Below are positions 1 to 4,400 of a stretch of 5,654 nt of DNA, piece after piece. The stretch is from Gemmatimonadota bacterium. Lineage in GTDB: Bacteria > Gemmatimonadota > Gemmatimonadetes > Gemmatimonadales > GWC2-71-9. The stretch is taken from positions 1-5,654 of the forward strand of contig QHVD01000245.1 of assembly GCA_003222235.1 (NCBI GenBank), read 5' to 3'. Positions within the stretch are counted from its first letter, which is position 1; each line of letters starts with the position of its first letter. The notes beneath the pieces are model-generated. The model saw only the letters and a program-made list of their open reading frames with translations, was not told where the DNA came from and made no database searches. Position numbers and translations under genes: made by a program.

Positions 1-81
1 GTTGCAGGACGCCACGACGCCACGTTCCACGAAAAACCGCGCGGCATTCTCGTGCGACGTGGCGTCATGGCGTCGTGTAAC
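1..81. repeat. Palindromic hairpin repeat, GACGCCACG family, copy 1
   Basis: The left arm (1-32) and the reverse complement of the right arm (50-81) match at 27 of 32 positions, giving a long imperfect hairpin with a 17-nt loop (33-49). Both arms read outward-in as GTTRCA(C/G)GACGCCA followed by a second GACGCCACG-like unit. The loop holds the palindrome CCGCGCGG (37-44). The same arm sequence recurs at 1482-1558 with a different loop, so the arms are the repeated unit. The element starts 5 bp beyond the stop codon of the minus-strand glycosyltransferase and may continue left of the window. The layout (two inverted arms, variable spacer, intergenic) resembles REP/REPIN or MITE-like repeats. 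It could also stabilise or terminate the upstream mRNA. No mobilising enzyme is visible here. Confidence 0.8.
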
Positions 82-86
82 GCGCT

Positions 87-1190
87 TCACCGAAGTATCT
101 CCTCCCAAAACGCGAGCGTCCGCACGGCCACGGCGTCGTCGGAGAGCAACTGCATCGCCCGGGCCCGTCCCGCCTGCGCGAACGAGTGGCGCACCTCGCT
201 CACCACCAGGCGCTTCAGCGCGGAGGCGAGCGCCGGCGCGTCGTCGGGAGGCACGATGATGCCGGCGTTGCCGATCACCTCGGGCGTGGCGCCCGCGTCG
301 CTGCCCACGACCGCCACCTCGTGCGCCATCGCCTCTCCCACCACGTGGGCCGACACCTCCGCCCAATCGGGCAGTCCCCGCGACGGCTGCACGAGCACGT
401 CGAGCTCGGCCCAGATCTTGGGTATCTCCTCCGGCGGCAGGGCGCCCACCCACCGCACGCGTGCCGCGAGCCGCAGCGCGCTCGCCAGCTGCTCCAGCCG
501 CTCGCGGTCGGGCCCGTCCCCCACCACTGTCAGGTGCCAGCGCTGCCCGCGAATCTCGGCCAGCGCCTGAAGCAAAGTATCGAGTCCCTTCTCCGGCACC
601 AAGCGTCCGACGCACCCGATCGCGAGTCCCTCGTGATGCGAGTGCTCCGGGTTGGTCGGCACCTGCACGCCGAGCTGAGGGATCACGCTGAGCGCCAGGT
701 CGGGAACCGTGCGGCGCACCAGCGCGGCCGCTCCCTCGCTCGCCGCGATCGCGCCCTTGAGCCGCCGCAGGGTCCGCCGCCGGCGCCAGCGGACCAGGAC
801 AGGGAGCGGGACGTCCACGTTCTCCCGGCTGAACAGCACCACGGAGAGCCGCAGCCTTCTGGCCGCGCGGACGACCTGCGGGCCGACATGAGACGTCGCG
901 TCTTCTTCGACCTGGACCACATCGGGACGCTTGTCGCGCAACAACGACACCAGGGCGCGCCGCGCGAACCGGGCCGCCGCCGGCTTGCGATAGCGGCGCA
1001 TCTCGATGGGGAACACCTCGACGCCATTTTGCCGCTCCCAGCGCACCTCGAGCGTCCGACCCAAGCCGGCTTCCTTCCAGCGCTCCGGGACGCCGACGGT
1101 GACGTCGAGCCCGCGCGCCGCGAGGGCACGCAGCTTGCCCCGGTTGGCGGGGTTGATGTAGACGTGGGAGATGATCAGAACGCGGCGCAT
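87..1190 (-). CDS. GT4-family glycosyltransferase (GT-B fold)
   Basis: This 367-residue protein has the size and layout of a retaining GT-B glycosyltransferase of CAZy family GT4, which moves a sugar from a nucleotide-sugar donor to a glycan or lipid-linked acceptor on the cytoplasmic side of the inner membrane. The N-terminal Rossmann half opens with VLIISHVY (4-11) and KLRALAARGLDVTVGVP (19-35). The donor-binding half starts near residue 189 with IGCVGRLVPEKGLDTLLQAL (191-210), where R196 and K201 are the usual phosphate-contacting pair. Next come VVGDGPDRERLE (222-233) and the E-x7-E signature E278...E286 in EVSAHVVGEAMA, then SDAGATPEVIG (297-307, E304). No signal peptide or membrane segment is seen; the basic stretch RWRRRRTLRRLK (134-145) could aid membrane association. 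The start is the only ATG placed correctly before the first beta strand, but the 20 bases in front of it show no Shine-Dalgarno sequence and run straight into the 7-nt repeat array. Donor and acceptor cannot be told from the sequence; the nearby Wzi/heptose operon suggests surface polysaccharide. Confidence 0.9.
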   Translation of the reverse strand: MRRVLIISHVYINPANRGKLRALAARGLDVTVGVPERWKEAGLGRTLEVRWERQNGVEVFPIEMRRYRKPAAARFARRALVSLLRDKRPDVVQVEEDATSHVGPQVVRAARRLRLSVVLFSRENVDVPLPVLVRWRRRRTLRRLKGAIAASEGAAALVRRTVPDLALSVIPQLGVQVPTNPEHSHHEGLAIGCVGRLVPEKGLDTLLQALAEIRGQRWHLTVVGDGPDRERLEQLASALRLAARVRWVGALPPEEIPKIWAELDVLVQPSRGLPDWAEVSAHVVGEAMAHEVAVVGSDAGATPEVIGNAGIIVPPDDAPALASALKRLVVSEVRHSFAQAGRARAMQLLSDDAVAVRTLAFWEEILR

Positions 1191-1198
1191 AGACGGCG

Positions 1199-1379
1199 AA
1201 TGCGGAGTGCGGAGTGCGGAATGCGGGATGTGCTGAAATGCGGAGTGCGGAATTCGGAATGCGGAATGTCAATGCCAGGGTCGAACCCCGAGGTTGCGCT
1301 TCGACGCCAGCCCATCAATTCCGCATTCCGCATTCCGCATTCCGCATTTCTGTACATTCCGTATTCCGCATTCCGCATT
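1199..1379. repeat. Inverted array of 7-nt AATGCGG units
   Basis: The left arm has four units (AATGCGG, AGTGCGG, AGTGCGG, AATGCGG; 1199-1226), a 10-nt spacer (GATGTGCTGA, 1227-1236), four more units (1237-1264) and a trailing AATG. The right arm mirrors it: AATT then four CCGCATT units (1321-1348), a 10-nt spacer (1349-1358), and three units (1359-1379). The spacers sit at matching places in the two arms, so the whole could fold into a very long hairpin around a central loop of about 50 nt (1269-1316). That loop contains a small stem, GTCGAA (1280-1285) with TTCGAC (1300-1305). All reading frames across it give low-complexity peptides of MRNAECGM type, which are artefacts. It begins 9 bp upstream of the glycosyltransferase start and ends 17 bp before tRNA-Ile2. 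It is probably a non-coding palindromic repeat that occurs elsewhere in the genome; copy number cannot be seen from one window. Confidence 0.85.
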
Positions 1380-1396
1380 TAGATTTGGTCTCTCGC

Positions 1397-1469
1397 GGGC
1401 CCTTAGCTCAGCGGTTAGAGCAGCGGACTCATAATCCGTCGGTCCCAGGTTCAAATCCTGGAGGGCCCA
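1397..1469 (+). tRNA. tRNA-Ile2 (anticodon CAT)
   Basis: A full cloverleaf can be drawn. The acceptor stem GGGCCCT (1397-1403) pairs perfectly with AGGGCCC (1462-1468); the D stem is GCTC/GAGC (1406-1409 with 1418-1421); the anticodon stem is GCGGA/TCCGT (1423-1427 with 1435-1439) around the loop CTCATAA; and the T stem is CCAGG/CCTGG around TTCAAAT. The anticodon is CAT (1430-1432) and the discriminator is A1469. The 3' CCA is not encoded (ACGG follows). CAT can mean elongator Met, initiator Met or Ile2. The 5' half closely resembles E. coli ileX, including the short 8-nt D loop (AGCGGTTA), and the acceptor starts with a paired G-C, which argues against initiator Met. In Ile2 tRNAs, TilS turns C34 into lysidine so that AUA is read. 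Ile2 is preferred over elongator Met at about 4:1. Confidence 0.9.
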
Positions 1470-1481
1470 CGGCTAAGGCTC

Positions 1482-1558
1482 GTTACACGACGCCACGACG
1501 CCACGTGGCACGGCGAAGGGCGCAGGGTTGCGCTGCGTGGAACATGGCGTCGTGCAAC
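1482..1558. repeat. Palindromic hairpin repeat, GACGCCACG family, copy 2
   Basis: The left arm (1482-1512) begins GTTACACGACGCCACG and carries a second ACGCCACG unit before TGGCACG. The reverse complement of the right arm (1536-1558) begins GTTGCACGACGCCATG and ends TTCCACG, lacking one 8-nt unit. The arms can pair once that unit is bulged out. The loop (1513-1535) forms its own hairpin, GCGCA (1520-1524) with TGCGC (1529-1533). The arms match those of the copy at 1-81, but the loops are unrelated. The right edge is followed by a tandem duplication of GTGCAAC (1552-1558 and 1559-1565). The element fills most of the 105-bp gap between the two tRNA genes. It is likely a REPIN/MITE-like non-coding repeat and may influence processing of a joint tRNA transcript. 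Confidence 0.8.
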
Positions 1559-1574
1559 GTGCAACCAGCAGTTC

Positions 1575-1648
1575 GGGTGGTTAGCTCAGCTGGTTAGAGC
1601 GCCGGTCTCACATACCGGAGGTCACAGGTTCGAGTCCTGTACCGCCCA
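1575..1648 (+). tRNA. tRNA-Val (anticodon CAC)
   Basis: The acceptor stem GGGTGGT (1575-1581) pairs with ACCGCCC (1641-1647), with one T-G wobble at the fourth pair. The D stem is GCTC/GAGC with loop AGCTGGTTA. The anticodon stem is CCGGT/ACCGG (1602-1606 with 1614-1618) around the loop CTCACAT, so the anticodon is CAC (1609-1611), reading the valine codon GTG. The T stem is ACAGG/CCTGT around TTCGAGT, and the variable loop is five bases. The discriminator is A1648 and the CCA end is not encoded (TTTG follows), as for the neighbouring tRNA-Ile2. It lies on the same strand about 105 bp downstream of that gene, so the two may share a transcript. No convincing terminator with a T-run follows. 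Confidence 0.96.
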
Positions 1649-1836
1649 TTTGCCTACCAGTATAGCCTTTGATTGGCCTCGCAAAACCCCTGCGCCCGTT
1701 GGTTGGACTTGACACGATGCCGAAAGAGGTCGTTCAGGGGTTGCGACGGGCGCCCTTCAGGCGTCCAATCAATCCACGTCCGAACTCCTTAGCGGGATTT
1801 TTCAGCACTCTGTCGATTTTGGGCCGGCGTTCGCGG
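1649..1836. other. Gene-free spacer with nested inverted repeats
   Basis: This 188-bp gap lies between tRNA-Val (plus) and the 3' end of the kinase gene (minus), so transcription converges on it. I see no gene. It contains an outer inverted repeat, TGATTGG (1670-1676) with CCAATCA (1765-1771); an inner pair, AACCCCTG (1685-1692) with CAGGGGTT (1735-1742); and CGCCCG (1693-1698) with CGGGCG (1747-1752). The last two pairings cross. A compact hairpin, GGGCGCC (1748-1754), CTTCA loop, GGCGTCC (1760-1766), competes with them. None is followed by a clean T-run on either strand, so a classic intrinsic terminator is not supported. The structure could still be a bidirectional transcription end or the remnant of an inserted repeat. 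Confidence 0.4.
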
Positions 1837-2877
1837 TCAGAGCAGCCCGTCTCTTCTCAGCTTCCCCGGGGGGTCGTAGCGCGTGTCGTGCGCGGCGAGG
1901 ACTTCGGCGGGCGAGACCGTGGCCACGCCCAATTTCCCGACCTCGATGCCGGCCGCGTAGTTCGCGAGCCGCGCTGCCTCCCGCACGGACGCGCCGGCGC
2001 CGAGCGCCGTGCCCACCCCTGCCGTCACCGTGTCACCCGCGCCCGACACGTCGAACACCTCCCGGGCGATCGCGGGGAGGCGGCTGATCTCCTGGTCCTT
2101 GGTGACGAGCACCATGCCTTCGGCGCCGAGGGTGAGGAGCAAGTTGTCCACGCCCAGCTTGTCGAGCGATTGCGGGAGCGCGTCCGGACGGTCGATGTCC
2201 AGAGCCGCGCCCATCGCCCGCTCCAGCTCGCGGCGGTTGGGCTTGAACACGGTCGCCCCGCGGTAGGCGAAGAAGTGCTTGAACTTCGGGTCCACCACGA
2301 CCGGAATGCCGCGCCTGCGGGCCAGCGTCATCGCCCGCTCGATCACGGCGGCGGTCAGGGTGCCCTTGTTGTAGTCCTCCAGCACGAGCGCGTCGGCGTC
2401 CGCCGTCGCCCGCTCCAGCTCGGCGAGGAGCTGCGCTTCGGCGCGCTCCGGCACGGGATCTTCCACCTCTTCGTCGATGCGCACCAGCTGCTGGCCCCGC
2501 GCGGTGACGCGGGTCTTGGACGTCGTGGGCCGCGCCGCCACGACCACGAGGTGGCTGTCGATGAGCCGGCTTTGAGCCAGCTCGCCGCGGAACGAGTCGC
2601 CGCGCGCATCGTCCCCGATCACCGCGACGAGCCGGCACTCGGCGCCGATCGCCGCCACGTTGGCCGCCACGTTCGCCGCGCCGCCCAGCGCGTAGCGGCG
2701 CGCCCGGACCGACACGACGGGAACCGGCGCCTCGGGCGAGATCCGGTCCGCGTCGCCCGAGAGATAGATGTCGAGCATCGCGTCGCCCACGACGACGATG
2801 CGCCGCTCGGCCATCTTCGCCACCAGGCTCTCCAGGTGCTCCCGCGTCAAACGGGGGTCGGATGACAAAGGGGTCAC
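1837..2877 (-). CDS. rfaE1: D-glycero-beta-D-manno-heptose-7-phosphate kinase (monofunctional)
   Basis: A 346-residue PfkB/ribokinase-family sugar kinase matching the N-terminal half of HldE (RfaE; also called HldA when alone). It phosphorylates D-glycero-beta-D-manno-heptose 7-phosphate at C1 using ATP, in the cytoplasmic route to ADP-heptose for LPS core. Family motifs run in order: VVVGDAMLDIYLSGDADRIS (28-47) leading into PEAPVPVV; GGAANVAANVAAIGAE (65-80); TTSKTRVTARGQQLVRIDEE (118-137); LVLEDYNKGTL (164-174); VVVDPK (193-198); FKPNRRELE (211-219); and the ATP/anion-hole motif DVSGAGDT (276-283) with catalytic D282, followed by AAGIEVGKLGVATVSPAEV (308-326). E. coli HldE is about 477 residues because it adds a C-terminal adenylyltransferase; that domain is absent here and must be supplied by a separate gene. 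The GTG start is chosen because AGGAGG lies 6 bases upstream, it overlaps the stop of the preceding gene by 4 bp, and the resulting N-terminal helix fits the family. ATG at codon 22 is a weaker alternative. Confidence 0.95.
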   Translation of the reverse strand: MTPLSSDPRLTREHLESLVAKMAERRIVVVGDAMLDIYLSGDADRISPEAPVPVVSVRARRYALGGAANVAANVAAIGAECRLVAVIGDDARGDSFRGELAQSRLIDSHLVVVAARPTTSKTRVTARGQQLVRIDEEVEDPVPERAEAQLLAELERATADADALVLEDYNKGTLTAAVIERAMTLARRRGIPVVVDPKFKHFFAYRGATVFKPNRRELERAMGAALDIDRPDALPQSLDKLGVDNLLLTLGAEGMVLVTKDQEISRLPAIAREVFDVSGAGDTVTAGVGTALGAGASVREAARLANYAAGIEVGKLGVATVSPAEVLAAHDTRYDPPGKLRRDGLL

Positions 2878-2889
2878 GGCAGCCCTCCT
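2874..2889 (-). promoter_or_regulatory. Shine-Dalgarno and GTGA overlap setting the kinase start
   Basis: Read on the minus strand, AGGAGG (2889-2884) is followed by six bases and then GTG (2877-2875), which shares bases with the TGA stop (2876-2874) of the upstream Wzi-like gene. The strong ribosome binding site lies inside the last codons of that gene. This supports GTG over the later ATG as the start and suggests translational coupling between the barrel protein and the kinase, with independent initiation also possible. Confidence 0.8.
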
Positions 2890-4400
2890 GTCGTCGAAAA
2901 CCGGTAGCTCAGCGCCGCCCGCCCCTCGAACCGGGTTCGCGTGTCGCCCGCGAGGTGCTGGAAGTTGCTGATCCGATGAGCGCCCGCGTCGAACGTAACC
3001 GCCACGCGAGGGCCGGCGCTGTAGTCGCCCGACACCGCGGCCCGCAGCGTCCGCTCGACGGTCCCCTGGAAGATGGTCGGAGGCGTGGGATAAGCGGGGA
3101 TGGCCGGATGGGGCAGGCGCGGATCGCCCTCGCCCTGTCGCAACAGCGTCAGCTCCGGCGCGAGCAGCAACCCGGGCGCCGCAAGCACGCTGATCTTGAG
3201 CGTGGCCTGGTCGTAGTCGGCGAAGTTGCGGCCGGTGCCGAGGAAATGATAGAGCGGCACCTCGAGGTTGTCTTCGTTCCGGTACGTGAGGTTCGCCACC
3301 CGCGAGTAGAACAGCGTCCAGGCCGCCGATCCGCTCCCCAAGCGGCCCCTCGCACCCGCGGTGAGGGCATAGCTCGAGGGCTTCAGATCGGTGGCTGTCT
3401 TGCGGTCGACCTGGATGTCGTCGAGCATCAGCTGCGCGAACACGCTCACGGCTCCGTCCCGCTCCACGTCCAGCCCCACGAACGTGTTGACGTCCGTGCC
3501 GGTATTCATCTGTTCGAGATACCCGACATTGAGGATGTTCAAGTACCAGGGCTCGAATTGGCGCCCGGGCCCCGAGAGCACCGAGCCTTCCCACGCCGCG
3601 GCCGTCCACCGATCGGAGGGTCTGATCCAGAGGCGGTGTTGCGACATGTAGCGGTGCACCGTGGCGCCGGTCGAGTCGGTGCGATCGTCGAGTTGCGTGG
3701 CGATCGCCTGAAGCTGCACGTGCGAGGTGCCCACCACGAGGGCGAGGTGGTCCAGGCCGTACGGATTGTCGGAAAGCAGCAAGCCCTGAATGACGCTCGG
3801 TCCCCAGTTCCGGTCCAGTCTCCCGAAGAACAGCTCGCCGAACCGCCACTGGGCGCTCAGATAGCTCTCGGCGGTGCGGCCTGCGATCACGCGGTCCTTC
3901 CTGCCGAACCAATCCGGGTCGTACTTGAGCCGGGTGTCGAAGTACGAGTGGGCGACCGCGACCACCGGTCCGGTCAGCAGGGTGAGCGCCAGCCCTCCAT
4001 CCACGAACCCGTGCTTGGGTCCCGACTGCCTCGGACCGCTCGAGTCCAACGCGGCCAGTGGGTCGCGCCGGGTGTACGTGGCGGCGGCGACCCCGACGTC
4101 GGCGACTATCTGGTAGCGAGGGCCCTCTCGTTCGAGCGCGAACTCCTGCAGCAGCCGGCGCACCAGCGCGCGTCCTGCGCTACCGACCGTGAGGGTGTCG
4201 ACGTCTTCGAGCGCGCGGACCAGGTCGGCCTGCCGCAGCGGGCGTGTGAGCGGCGTGGGGTCGTGCAGTATGCCGGTCGCGATCAGGTGCTCGACGTACG
4301 GCATGGCCCAGTGCTGGAGCGGGACGTAGGGCGAGGCCGCTTGGGCCGCGAGAACGGTGCCTGAGAGAAACGGGATCGCCACGACGACCCTGGCCCTCAT
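2874..4400 (-). CDS. Wzi-like outer-membrane beta-barrel protein with SLH-like N-terminus
   Basis: A complete 508-residue exported protein that I assign to the capsule-assembly Wzi family (Cap_assemb_Wzi type). In E. coli, Wzi is an outer-membrane barrel lectin of about 480 residues that anchors capsule at the surface. A signal peptide is clear: basic start MRAR, hydrophobic core to residue 18, and AQA cleavage site before A22. Residues 23-70 (HWAMPYVEHLIATGIL, then PLTRPLRQADLVRAL) look like a single S-layer-homology-type segment. The rest is rich in alternating beta strands, with family-like patches LDRNWGPSVIQGLLLSDNPY (195-214), AWEGSVLSGPGRQFEPWYLN (269-288), LMLDDIQVDRK (324-334), NLTYRNEDNLEVPLYHFLGT (370-389) and RQGEGDPRLPHP (421-432). 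It ends in a strand of barrel-terminal type, ALSYRFS (496-502). It is a tandem paralogue of the gene before it: residues 184-225 match at 37 of 42 positions. The start ATG overlaps that gene's stop (ATGA), and the bases before it (GCTCCCTTCC) hold no Shine-Dalgarno, so translation probably depends on coupling. The family call rests on pattern memory, not a profile search. Confidence 0.75.
   Translation of the reverse strand: MRARVVVAIPFLSGTVLAAQAASPYVPLQHWAMPYVEHLIATGILHDPTPLTRPLRQADLVRALEDVDTLTVGSAGRALVRRLLQEFALEREGPRYQIVADVGVAAATYTRRDPLAALDSSGPRQSGPKHGFVDGGLALTLLTGPVVAVAHSYFDTRLKYDPDWFGRKDRVIAGRTAESYLSAQWRFGELFFGRLDRNWGPSVIQGLLLSDNPYGLDHLALVVGTSHVQLQAIATQLDDRTDSTGATVHRYMSQHRLWIRPSDRWTAAAWEGSVLSGPGRQFEPWYLNILNVGYLEQMNTGTDVNTFVGLDVERDGAVSVFAQLMLDDIQVDRKTATDLKPSSYALTAGARGRLGSGSAAWTLFYSRVANLTYRNEDNLEVPLYHFLGTGRNFADYDQATLKISVLAAPGLLLAPELTLLRQGEGDPRLPHPAIPAYPTPPTIFQGTVERTLRAAVSGDYSAGPRVAVTFDAGAHRISNFQHLAGDTRTRFEGRAALSYRFSTTGGLP
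4397..4400 (-). promoter_or_regulatory. ATGA stop/start overlap without Shine-Dalgarno
   Basis: On the minus strand the TGA of the first Wzi-like gene (4399-4397) overlaps the ATG of the second (4400-4398). The ten bases before the ATG are GCTCCCTTCC, pyrimidine-rich with nothing complementary to the 16S tail. Termination-reinitiation by the same ribosome is the simplest way to start the second gene, which would tie the amounts of the two paralogues together. Confidence 0.65.

Noticed and set aside
1199..1379. CRISPR array
   Set aside because: Units are 7 nt with no unique spacers between them, and the two halves are inverted relative to each other.
186..1382. Long plus-strand frame of 398 codons
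   Set aside because: It is antisense to the glycosyltransferase, rich in His/Arg/Pro as expected from GC-rich shadow frames, and its end runs into repeat-derived peptide.
1175..1597. Small open frames across the 7-nt array giving peptides such as MRNAECGM or RIPHSAFRI
   Set aside because: They are translations of a palindromic DNA repeat on both strands and overlap a tRNA; not credible proteins.
1709..1714. TTGACA resembling a -35 box on the plus strand
   Set aside because: No -10-like hexamer at suitable distance and no plus-strand gene follows.
1785..1805. T-run at about 1798-1802 as a rho-independent terminator for the tRNAs
   Set aside because: The sequence before it can pair only over about three bases (TCC with GGA), too weak for an intrinsic terminator.
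1575..1836. tRNA-Val 3' end as an integration (att) site
   Set aside because: No second copy of the tRNA 3' end and no integrase gene in the window.
2875..3912. Open frame running upstream of the kinase, which would give a 691-residue fusion protein
   Set aside because: The extra residues are an off-frame reading of the Wzi-like gene, arginine-rich and low in complexity. AGGAGG plus the GTG start and the 4-bp overlap explain the real 5' end.
1669..4364. Two long plus-strand frames (398 and 500 codons) opposite the kinase and second barrel
   Set aside because: Composition is typical of antisense reading of GC-rich genes; no recognisable motif, whereas the minus strand carries clear family motifs throughout.
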